This document shows, in pieces, positions 1 to 9,556 of a stretch of DNA of 64,000 bases; the first letter of the stretch is position 1; each line of letters starts with the position of its first letter. The position numbers and the translations under genes were made by a program. Under the pieces are notes generated by a model that worked only from the letters and a program-made list of their open reading frames with translations, did no database searches and was not told the DNA's origin. The stretch covers positions 404,678 through 468,677 of the forward strand of contig JAIXMG010000029.1 of the NCBI GenBank assembly GCA_025201345.1, read 5' to 3'. Source of the DNA: Thamnidium elegans. Lineage: Eukaryota; Mucoromycota; Mucoromycetes; Mucorales; Mucoraceae.

Positions 1-414
1 CATACTGACGCATTCTATATTTTGTATAACAAAAAAAAAAAAATAGAAGAAAAGAATAAAGAAAAATGTCTGTGTGGTGCATTCAAGGTACATACGACTT
101 ACAAATATGGAAACATTCTCAATAACAATATTTATTTTATTATGAACTTGGAGCTCAAGTAAACAAAACATAAAGAATTAATATAATGGTCAAAAAGCGA
201 CTTTATCATAATTAAAAACAATGTAACCAGATGAAACGAACAATAGAAAATATTGAACAAGAGTATATGTATATGTTTATAAAAAAAATTTATTTCGAGA
301 CTTTTTTTTTTTTTAGGTCTAACTATAGAATATAATACAAATAAGATGGATTTTCTTTTTTTAAAGGAATAATAGGGAAGATGTGTATGCAATTAGGTTT
401 TAAAGTTGGTTGAT
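1..414. other. 3' flank of HSP70, no gene seen
   Basis: AT-rich sequence with A and T runs. It contains the presumed 3' UTR of the HSP70 gene that ends at 415 on the minus strand. Only short ORFs made of low-complexity codons are present, and I support no gene here. Confidence 0.5.
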
Positions 415-2439
415 TTAATCAACTTCTTCGACAGAAGGGCCATCGTTGTGGTCAGCGGGAGGAGCACCGGGAGCAGCACCAGGGAAACCACCGGGAGCGG
501 CACCTTCAGCACCACCGTTTTGTTGGTAGAACTTCATCATGATGGGGTTAACGATTTCTTCAACTTCCTTTTGCTTGGATTCATATTCTTCCTTGGAAGC
601 TTCTTGAGAGTCATCTAACCACTTGATAGCTTCATCAGAGGCGTTCTTAACCTTCTCCTTATCTTCAGCAGGGAGAGCACCACCGACCTTCTCATCTTGA
701 AGAGTGTTACGGAGGTTATAGGCATAAGATTCAAGACCGTTTCTGGCTTGGATACGAGCAGTAGCTTCCTCATCTTCAGCCTTGTACTTTTCAGCATCGT
801 TCACCATACGTTCAATATCTTCCTTGGAGAGACGACCCTTATCGTTGGTGATGGTAATCTTGTTGGACTTACCAGTGGTCTTATCAAGAGCAGAGACGTT
901 TAAGATACCGTTAGCATCAACATCGAAAGTAACTTCGACTTGAGGAACACCACGAGGAGCAGGGGGGATACCAGATAATTCGAACTTACCGAGGATGTTG
1001 TTATCCTTGGTACGAGCACGCTCACCTTCAAAGACTTGAATGAGGACACCAGGTTGGTTATCAGCATAAGTAGAGAAGACTTCGGACTTCTTGGTAGGAA
1101 CAGTAGTGTTACGCTTAATAAGAGGGGTCATGACACCACCAGCAGTCTCAATACCGAGAGAGAGGGGAGCAACATCCAAAAGAAGAAGATCTTGAGTCTT
1201 TTCAGAGGTATCACCAGAGAGAATAGCAGCTTGAACAGCGGCACCATAGGCAACAGCCTCATCAGGGTTGATAGATCTGTTAGGTTCCTTACCGTTGAAG
1301 AAATCAGAGACCATCTTTTGGACCTTGGGGATACGAGTGGAACCACCAACAAGGACAATATCATGAACAGAGGCCTTATCAATCTTGGAATCACGGAGAA
1401 CCTTTTCAACGGGTTCCATGGTGTTACGGAAAAGATCTTGGTTCAATTCTTCGAAACGAGCACGAGTTAAAGAGGTATAGAAGTCAACACCTTCGAAGAG
1501 AGAATCGATTTCGATGGTGGTTTGAGCAGCAGAAGACAAAGTACGCTTTGCACGTTCACATGCGGTACGAAGACGACGGATGGCACGAGCGTTACCAGTG
1601 ATATCCTTCTTGTACTTACGCTTGAATTCTTGCATAAAGTGGTCAACGAGACGGTTATCGAAATCTTCACCACCTAAATGGGTATCACCAGCAGTAGCCT
1701 TAACTTCAAAGATACCATCTTCAATGGTCAAGAGAGAGACATCGAAGGTTCCTCCACCCAAATCGAAAATCAAAACGTTACGCTCACCTTCAACCTTCTT
1801 GTCTAAACCATAAGCAATAGCAGCGGCAGTAGGTTCGTTAATAATACGTTGGACGTTCAAACCGGAAATCAAACCAGCATCCTTGGTAGCTTGACGTTGA
1901 GAATCGTTGAAGTAAGCAGGAACGGTAATAACAGCGTTCTTGACAACACCACCGAGATAAGCTTCAGCAGTTTCCTTCATCTTGACGAGAATCATAGCAG
2001 AGATTTCTTCAGGAGTGAAAGTCTTGGTTTCACCCTTATATTCAACTTGGATAATAGGCTTTTGCTCTCTCTCAATGACCTTGAAAGACCAATGCTTCAT
2101 ATCAGCTTGGACTTCGGCATCAGCGAAACGACGGCCGATTAAACGCTTAGCGTCAAAGACGGTGTTGTAAGGGTTCATAGCGACTTGGTTCTTGGCGGCA
2201 TCACCAATAAGACGTTCAGAATCGGTGAAACCAACATAAGAGGGAGTAGTACGGTTACCTTGATCGTTAGCAATGATTTCAACACGATCGTTTTGCCAGA
2301 CACCAACACAAGAGTAAGTAGTACCCAAATCAATACCGACTAAAAAAGAAGAAAAAAAAAAGAAATGTTAAGTAAACAGATATAAATTGATATAGAGGGG
2401 GGAGGTTTAAGAGTACGTACTAGATTTTCCTTCAGACAT
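415..2439 (-). CDS. Cytosolic Hsp70 chaperone (SSA type), 2 exons, 647 aa
   Basis: Cytosolic ATP-dependent chaperone that binds unfolded polypeptides with J-protein and nucleotide-exchange partners. Exons are 2421-2439 and 415-2339. The 19-nt first exon encodes MSEGKS plus one base and restores the [10 protein letters not shown] phosphate-binding motif that is cut off if only the long exon is read. Visible landmarks are the ATPase signatures ([39 protein letters not shown]), the substrate-binding domain with the [17 protein letters not shown] segment, a Gly/Pro/Ala-rich tail and the C-terminal EEVD that marks cytosolic/nuclear Hsp70. Length fits the family. The intron runs GTACGT to TTTAG. 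Codon use looks strongly biased, as expected for high expression. Heat regulation is supported by the upstream repeat at 2602-2626. Xylulokinase lies in tandem upstream. Identity is certain; the paralogue (SSA1, SSA2 and so on) is not. Confidence 0.97.
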
Positions 2440-2516
2440 GTTTAATATATTATTTTTTTATATAATGTAAATATAATGATAAGAAAAAAAAAAGGGAAAA
2501 CTGAAAATCTATCTTC

Positions 2517-2530
2517 TTTTTATATAAAAT
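2517..2530 (-). promoter_or_regulatory. TATA box of HSP70
   Basis: On the minus strand the sequence reads ATTTTATATAAAAG, about 80-90 bp upstream of the HSP70 start codon at 2439. Position and sequence fit a TATA element of a strongly inducible gene. Confidence 0.6.
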
Positions 2531-2601
2531 CTCGAGCCCCTTCTTTTAGCAAGAACTAGCAATTTCCAAGCCCATTGATTGGCTTGTGGAACGAAAGTGG
2601 T

Positions 2602-2626
2602 AGAACTTGCGAGAAAGTGAAAGAAA
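2602..2626 (-). promoter_or_regulatory. Step/gap-type heat shock element
   Basis: GAA triplets occur at 2603-2605, 2613-2615 and 2623-2625, exactly 10 bp apart (GAA-N7-GAA-N7-GAA). This is the step-type heat shock element known for yeast Hsf1 targets. It lies about 165 bp upstream of the HSP70 start and upstream of its TATA box. The spacing is seen directly; binding by Hsf1 is inferred. Confidence 0.6.
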
Positions 2627-2804
2627 ATACCCAACAATTTTCTCGCGTTCTATTGGCTAGCACCAAAATGTATGCTAAAAGCGAAAAAAAAATTACGTAG
2701 GTTTTTTTTTATGAACTCAGAAAGTACAAAGTTTACTTTTTAATGTTTTTTTTATTTTGAGTAACACAGAACGATAACATTTATAAAACTAAACAAAGAA
2801 TATT

Positions 2805-4576
2805 TTATAGATTGTTTTGAACAATATCTTTTTCCAAATTAGAGAACTGTTTCTTATAACTAGCGTACTGTTTTGTCTTTTCTAAATCTGGAGAGCAAAT
2901 GAGTTCTAAACCAGCGGAGGGGTATTGAGCCATCATCTCTTCAAATGATGTAGTAACCGTACCAAATTTGGCTAACAATGCTCCGCCTAAACTGGCTCCA
3001 TTCATTCCCTTTTGTCTATATACAGGTAGTCCTAAAATATTTGAAAGTAACTGAAGAATATTTGCGTTGGCCGCTGCTCCACCAGAAGCTAAAACGCGTT
3101 TCATACTATCACCACCCATACGCTGTAATCGAACATTCATTGACATAAACTGAGACTCCACAATCGCCTTTACATTGACTGCTTTATCTTTAAACTCTTT
3201 TACCGCTTTTCCTTGCTCAAATCTATAAATTCCTTTAGCAAATGGAATAATTTCTTGCATCCAGTAATAAAATCCGATATCCCCTTGTTGCATTGCTTCC
3301 TTGTTATTCAAATATTCGTTAAATTCATCCCAGCTTCCATTAGCATAACTGTCACGAATGAATTCTCGGGCCAGAGACCCATTTTTATAACAAAGCATAC
3401 CCATAAATCCTTCAGGGTCAGTAGGATGAGCCATTAAGTGTGATTCAGTAGTTGGTTCTGCTGCATCCTTTTTGAGATACACTAATACTGTATCTGAAGT
3501 ACCTAGGGAAACGACACAGTCACCTTCACTCAAATTCATCGATACTAACGTAGCTGAGTTATCACCGGTAAAAGGCATGATACGACATTCTAATGCAGAT
3601 TATTATTTTTTTTAAACATCATTTTCAAATCACCTCACATATAAAATAAACCCCCCCTCCCCGTACCTGGATGGAATCCATATCTTTCAACGTAATAATG
3701 ACTAATATTTCCAAGCAAAGTGCCGCCTTCTACTGGTTCCTTGTATAACTTTTCGTATAATGATTCACCGCCACATTGTTCGAGTAACTTGCGATCCCAT
3801 TGATGAGAATTAATATTCATCATATTTGTACCTGATCCTTCTGCAGCATCCATTGGCCCGAATGATCCCAACAAAAGGGTTGCCAATAAGGAACTAACAA
3901 GATTGATACGAACCGTTTCATCATAGGCCTTTTTATTATGACTGTATATCTAGAACAAACTTATTAATTAGCACATAATATATTTATATATTTATGTATA
4001 CAGATTCATACTTTAGCGATTTGATTTCCAGTAAATCTTTCATAAGCTTTAGAACCTGTCAATTTAGCTAAAGGTTCAGGTCCACCAACAGATTGCTCCA
4101 AGGCACGACACTCTTGTGTTGTACTAGCGTCTTGCCAAATAGGCGATTGTTTAATAGAAAAAGCATCGTCCAATTGTTCATATAACTCTTTTTTTGGATC
4201 AAGATGTTTCAAGTGTTCTATTCCGTTCTTATTCCAATACACACTACCGTGTTGCTATAAAGGGGATTAAAAAAATGTGCATATCAATTTTATTTCTATA
4301 TATTACTTGTCCAGCACCAGAAATACCACGAATAGAACCAATATAAGACGAGTCCTTTAAACGTTTTAATAATAAATCAAGAGCCTTTACCCACATTAAA
4401 GTAGGAGACGTAACGACATTGTCGTTTACAATTGCACCATGTACAGTTCCAAATTCAGGCAAGTCTTTATCAAAGTTAATAGCTTCTTCAAGCACAATAT
4501 CGTGTTGTTCATTGATAAGTGTACATTTTAATTGTTGTGTTGATAAGTCAAGACCGAGGTAATAGTTTTCTGTCAT
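2805..4576 (-). CDS. XKS1: D-xylulose kinase, 4 exons, 526 aa
   Basis: FGGY-family kinase that phosphorylates D-xylulose to xylulose-5-phosphate, feeding pentose sugars into the pentose phosphate pathway in the cytosol. Exons are 4307-4576, 4012-4254, 3667-3949 and 2805-3589; phases join cleanly. The N-terminus has YLGLDLSTQQLK, the FGGY nucleotide-binding start. Joining exons 1 and 2 makes GAGQQHGSV and joining 3 and 4 makes HPECRIMPFTGDN, both xylulokinase hallmarks. The second FGGY domain shows CVVSLGTSDTVLVY and LASGGAAANANILQ. The length is in the usual range. Upstream is a roughly 790-bp region shared with the divergent ankyrin gene. Glycerol kinase is unlikely given these motifs. Confidence 0.95.
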
Positions 4577-5365
4577 GACGAAAGTTACTTTTTTCTTTTT
4601 TTTTTTACCGCAAAAAGAAAAAAGTGTATTTCTTATATATTTTGGGTGGGTGTCAAAAGGTCCGCTTTAACTACCCGATTGGTAAACTCTATCTGTTTTT
4701 GGCAAACATAAATTCCGGTAAAAAAACTTGTGGTGTCAATCAAAAACGTGATCTTTTTTTAAGCGAAAAAAAAAAAGGGTATCAGGGACGTGAAATAAGC
4801 TCATATACTATACGCTTGGACCACTTGTTTGCAGATATCTGCTATAAATATTACTTGAAAGAAACAGGAACTGATATAAGGTGTGTTTTCAAGATTGAAA
4901 TTAATAATAATACCCCTATCGTTGATATCAATTTCCCGTACTAGATACGTATATTCAATTCTTTGTAAAACCTGCAAAAGTATACATTTATAATCTAGAA
5001 ATTATGTAACACTGATTCGCTAAACAAATATACCACGTATGTATAATGAAAAGGTAGGTTCTGGGATGAACTTTGCTGTATTTTGTTCAGGATAATTATA
5101 TATCCAGTAAATAACGAACGAAACGTAGACTCCATCGGCATTATAATATCCAACAAGATATTTGCTCTCAAAAAGGACCACCATGTTTTATTCAATAAAG
5201 TGTGTTTCTCTCGGTTTACAAAGTAATGATCCTTTTAGCTCTAACGAGACAAACAGTCATCAAAACTACCCGTGATTGCTGGGTTATCTTTTTTTTATTT
5301 ATTTTTCCTTTTCACAAAATTATTTCCCTCTTTCTCTCTTTTTTTTTTTTTTTTATTTAAACTAA
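4577..5365. other. Divergent intergenic region XKS1 / ankyrin gene
   Basis: About 790 bp between two outward-facing start codons, with T-rich tracts close to the ankyrin start. A 106-codon open frame at 4624-4944 lacks recognisable motifs and I do not call it a gene. Confidence 0.5.
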
Positions 5366-6248
5366 ATGTCAAGTAGAACACCCAATGACATTTTGCGTCA
5401 CAGAATCTCTCGAAGCACAGTTATATCCAAACACAAAGAAAAGCAAGTAACCTCAGCTCGCTTAAAAGATGTCTTCATTAACAGTAAACAACGAGAGGAA
5501 CTTATGACGGCTTGTTCTAAAGGAGATCTACCTAAAGGTTTGTAGTCGGAAAACAAACTTTTCGTAAGAGTTTAAAACGAACGCATATATATATATATAT
5601 ATATAGTTACTCACTTGTTGGAAGAAAAGAAATCAGGGTTAAATCCAGACTTGATTAGAGATTCCAAATTGCGTACACCTTTACTGGTGGCATGTGCAGC
5701 AGGCCAAGCAGCTGTTGTAAGACAATTAATTAGGTGGGGAGCAGATGTGAATAACCCTACGGGAGATATTGTGGGTAATAAACCACTTGACCTTGCAGTG
5801 ATCTCAAATAGTGTGGATACAGTATTGGCATTATTAGAGGCAGGTGCTAAAATAACGAATCATGCAAATATTCCAAATGAAGGGCTACGATTACCAGCAC
5901 GTATTCGAGCAGGCACCCGAACCCCATTAGATTTAGCTAATTCGCGACTTGATTTACTTATTAAGCAGTCAGAACAAACGCAAAGTATTAAAATTGAAAC
6001 GATGGAACAAGTATTACAGGTAAGTATTATATAAAATTAGAATAAATGTATAACTGCTTATTTTTTTTTTTTTATATAACTAGATTATTAAACTATTGAA
6101 ACACTTTTTACCAAATGATACGATTGATGAATTAGATGAATTAACCAATAAGATATCCAAGATTGATATCGCGACAGATAGTAATAAGGAACAGGATAAT
6201 ATATTTATGATGAAGAGCTTAAAAGACGTTATATCGAGGATTTATTAG
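5366..6248 (+). CDS. Small ankyrin-repeat protein, 3 exons, 249 aa
   Basis: Exons are 5366-5537, 5607-6019 and 6084-6248; phases join. Residues about 75-150 contain two to three ankyrin repeats: RTPLLVACAAGQAAVVRQLI, then GADVNN, then KPLDLAVISNSVDTVLALLE with GAKITN. The N-terminal 55 residues are basic and the C-terminal 55 residues are predicted helical and mixed charge. Ankyrin repeats are protein-binding scaffolds, so the partner and pathway cannot be read from the sequence. The stop codon TAG at 6246-6248 overlaps the stop of the convergent DDRGK1-like gene. No transmembrane segment or catalytic domain is seen. Confidence 0.85.
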
Positions 6249-7023
6249 ATACAGGCATCATGAATTGACATTTTCCCTTTTCCTTTCAAAAGCTGTTTGA
6301 AATGACTGTAATCTTTTGTTGTAATAAATAAAAATGTATCAGTGCCAGACCATAAACATAATTCAAATTCTACATCTTGTGAACATAATTGATTTAAAAT
6401 ATCCACTACTTCTTCTTGCGTTAATCCTATTAATGTAGCAATTTCGCTTATCTCACACTGCTTCTTTTCCTATTATACATATACTATGAGTTTTTTTTTT
6501 TTTTTTTTTTTTTTTTACAGCGGCAACAACAAAAACTTTACTTTAACCAATTTTTTTAATCTTTCACTGTATTTATCAAATCTAGCTTGTCTCTTTTTTG
6601 TCTCCTTTTCTTCATTCTTTTGCTTTTTTAACTCTTCCTTTTCATCTGCCTTTGCCTTCTTTTCTTTTTCCTTTCTACGTTTATCCATTTCATCAGTTCG
6701 TTTAATGGACTCCTCTAGTTTCTTACGTCGAAATTCCTCTTCGTTTATCTCATCTTGTGCTCTACGAATTTCCCTTTGTTGATCCATATACTGTAGTTAC
6801 CTCATTAAAAAATTTGATATATTTGATATATAGTATATAACTTTACCTCTCTGTATTGTCTCATTTGTTCCTTTCGTTGTAACTTTTTTCCTCTCTTTGT
6901 TCCAACCTTTCTAATACGTACAGCGGTTGAGGACCCTTCACCTACGTCATCGGAATCTTCTGATTCTACTTGTTGTTCTTGTTCAAAACTAGTTGGATCG
7001 AATGGATCTTGTTCTTCAACCAC

Positions 7024-7054
<31 letters not shown>

Positions 7055-7237
7055 AAGATTAAGCTTTTAACCATCTCTTTCTTTCTTTCTTTTTTTTTTT
7101 TACTTACATTCTGCAGGACTAGGCGTTTGTGGTCGAAGTTGTTGTCTACGAAGATTCAATAAAAATAAGATTGCAGAAATACATACTAACAGAGGTATAA
7201 AAATAATTAAAGGAATGCCGTCTTTATTAGAGGCCAT
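6245..7237 (-). CDS. DDRGK1-like ER membrane protein, 4 exons, 259 aa
   Basis: Probable homologue of DDRGK domain-containing protein 1 (UFBP1), an ER-anchored adaptor of the UFM1 ligase complex in animals and plants. Exons are 7108-7237, 6847-7022, 6542-6790 and 6245-6469. Residues about 7-29 form a membrane anchor (IPLIIFIPLLVCISAILFLL). An acidic stretch follows, then a basic KKLQRKEQMRQYRE segment and a long charged helix including REIRRAQDEINEEEFRRKK, the most family-like part. The C-terminal 75 residues resemble the winged-helix PCI-like domain (EISEIATLIGLTQEEVVDIL). The DDRGK motif itself is replaced by SGTDTFLFIT. The exon 3 donor (GTAAAG after LVK) is the least certain junction. Function is inferred by homology. 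Confidence 0.75.
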
Positions 7238-7342
7238 TTTTGTTTTGTTGTATAAATAAAGAAGAAGAAAAAAATATGGCGTATTACCGTTTACAGTTTT
7301 TTATTTGTTTTAGGGGAGATTTAAAAAGAAAAAAAAAAACGA

Positions 7343-8152
7343 CTAAGACCATGATTGTTGAATAATTACGCCCTTTGACTGCAAATACTCTAGCGTAGCA
7401 TGAAATTGATCTTTATCCACAGGCTTTGTACACTCGACAACAAGTACTGTCTTGAACCCAAATTTAAGTGCATCCAGACAAGTATACTTTACGCAATAAT
7501 CTAATGCTAAACCTACAATGATAACTTTATCGATAAAGTGCTGATGTAATATCTTTGCCAGTGGTGTAATTTCAGAATAATTATTATCTGCAAACGCGCT
7601 GTAAGAATCAACATGGCGATTTAAGCCTTTTTGAACGATAAGATCTACTAGATTTAAATCAATCTCTTTAGATATTTCGGCTCCAAACGAACCTTGCTGT
7701 TAAAAAAAAAACGGATTAATCTCACAGGCATGAACTACATATGTTTATATTACCACGCAGTGATCTGGCCACATCATTTGTGTTACTTGAACACCTTCGT
7801 ATTCAATATCTTTTGTTTCAAATACTTGTTTATCCGTGTGGTTGGAAGCAAAACTAATATGATTCGAAGGATGCCAGTCCTAAATATATCCAAGAAAAAA
7901 TTAGATAAAATAACACGTATATAATATTTTTCTTTACCTGGGTTGCAATAACTAAACCATGGTTTGATTTCACTTTTGTAATGAGCTGATTTACCTTGTC
8001 TAATATACTATTAGATTCTGCAACTGCTAACGATCCTTGTTCAAGAAAATCGTTTTGAATGTCAACTAAAATTAATGCTGTCTTTTCTTGTGGATTCTTT
8101 AAAAACAAAAGTTAGGCTTTTTTCTCGAGAAAATATATATCATGTATACCAT
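7343..8152 (-). CDS. PNC1: Nicotinamidase, 4 exons, 213 aa
   Basis: Isochorismatase-fold hydrolase converting nicotinamide to nicotinate plus ammonia in NAD+ salvage. Exons are 8150-8152, 7938-8096, 7754-7879 and 7343-7696. The first coding exon is only the ATG, followed directly by GTATAC; the next exon starts NPQEKTALILVDIQNDF. Catalytic residues in place are Asp13, Lys119 (VQKG) and Cys164 (GLALDYC); the metal ligands are Asp55 and His57 (DWHP) and His94 (WPDHC). These match the Asp-Lys-Cys triad and Asp-His-His site of Pnc1. The start was chosen because no ATG lies in frame in exon 2 upstream of the domain. It is divergent from TRAX with 83 bp between starts. Confidence 0.93.
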
Positions 8153-8235
8153 TTTTTTGAAGTTAAAAAAAAAAGAAAATTTGTAATTATTATTTTGCGC
8201 GTCTCTCTTTTTACCTTTTTTTTTTTTTTCTTGTA
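8153..8235. promoter_or_regulatory. 83-bp bidirectional promoter PNC1 / TRAX
   Basis: The start codons of the two divergent genes are separated by 83 bp, containing an A run on the PNC1 side and a T run (C/T-rich) on the TRAX side. Both core promoters and 5' UTRs must fit here or overlap the neighbouring coding region. This follows from the rebuilt starts. Confidence 0.55.
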
Positions 8236-9504
8236 ATGGATCCACAACTATTTTTTACTGAATGTCGAGATATATTAGACGCTCATGTAAATAGAAGCCT
8301 TTATATATATAGAGAGAGAAAGTAGTTGTCTAACATATAGTTCTTACAGCATGATAGAAGAGAGCGTATTATTAAAGTTTCAAGGTAAATGACAACAATG
8401 ATAACAATAACAGCAATGTACTGAATAGTTTCCACCCCCTTGTTATTAGAGATATTACAGCTCAAAGTAAAAAGATGATTTTTGCCTTACACAGGTATAA
8501 AAAAAAAAACTGTACGTATATTCAATATTACTGACAACTTCGTGATAGAGCTACACAAGGAAATAGTAACGATAAGTTTAAAGACGTTGATAAAAAACAA
8601 CAAGAAATCATGTTGCTTTTTAAAAAGTTGGCAGTTGATATACAAGATTTAAACTATCACAGGTATACAAAATTCATGCAAAAAAAAAATATATATGTAT
8701 CACTAAAGGAAAAATAAATAGATATGCTAAAAGTTTCTCAGGTGCTTTTGAAGAATTTGTAATTTATTCTACACAGGAACGATATATATCACTTATATTA
8801 ATTATACATATTTTTTTCTTTTCTTCTTCTAGATTGAAGCTGTTGCATTCTATCACTTTTTAATACACCAAACTGTAATTACAAAAGATCAAGTGGATGA
8901 TTACTTTAAAGAGGCAGGTCAACAGGTAAGTTATAATTTTGTAGTAATAATGGATTGACTAAATAATGTATATAATTAGTGGTTACCTGTTAAAACTCAA
9001 GACTATGTAAGTTGTTTATTTATGTCAAAAATAGTTGAATTGACACATGGTTCTGCGGATTAGATTTTAGGTTTGGCTGATTTTACAGGTGAATTAATGC
9101 GTTATGCTATTTACGTTGTCTCTGCTGGAAAATATGATCAAGCTATGATTATCTGTAAATTGTTGAACAAGATCGATATTGGTAATATATATATAAAGAG
9201 AGTAATGTAGTATTATTACTGAATATATTTTAGATTTTGAATTAATTGCTGCTTCTTATTTACCTTTATTGTTTAAAAAAATGGGTGCATTGAAAGGAAG
9301 TATTAAGAAAGTAGAACAAGGTAACAATACACACACACAAAAAGCTTTCCTATCAATTCCATTATTTAACCTTTGTATATATATATATATATTATAGCCT
9401 GCTACACATTTCAAATCAGAGGTAGCGAATACCCTAAAGAAATGTATTTATCTATAATTAAAGATCATCAAGATCAGTACGAACAACAACAACAACAGAA
9501 TTAA
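8236..9504 (+). CDS. Translin-associated factor X (TRAX), 10 exons, 237 aa
   Basis: Catalytic subunit of the TRAX-translin (C3PO) endoribonuclease. Exons are 8236-8286, 8350-8384, 8450-8494, 8549-8662, 8722-8758, 8833-8925, 8980-9006, 9064-9181, 9234-9320 and 9398-9504; all phases join. Conserved blocks are HDRRERIIKVSRDITAQSKK, FEEFIEAVAFYHFL, GLADFTGELMR and ACYTFQIRGSEYPKEM. The four acidic residues needed for RNA cleavage in animal TRAX have counterparts at Glu93, Glu96, Asp140 and Glu144. Translin itself lacks this set, so TRAX is the better call. The Gln-rich tail is low complexity. S. cerevisiae lacks this gene, while S. pombe and other fungi keep it. Ten exons in 1.27 kb is dense. Confidence 0.93.
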
Positions 9505-9556
9505 TATTCTTTTTTATTATTATTATTATAATAAAATACAATATATATATACAATT

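Noticed and set aside
406..2170. Several plus-strand open frames across the HSP70 gene
   Set aside because: They are antisense shadows of a codon-biased coding sequence and have no motif or promoter of their own.
4624..4944. 106-codon plus-strand frame upstream of XKS1
   Set aside because: Lies in the divergent promoter, low-complexity composition, no motif, no homologue recognised.
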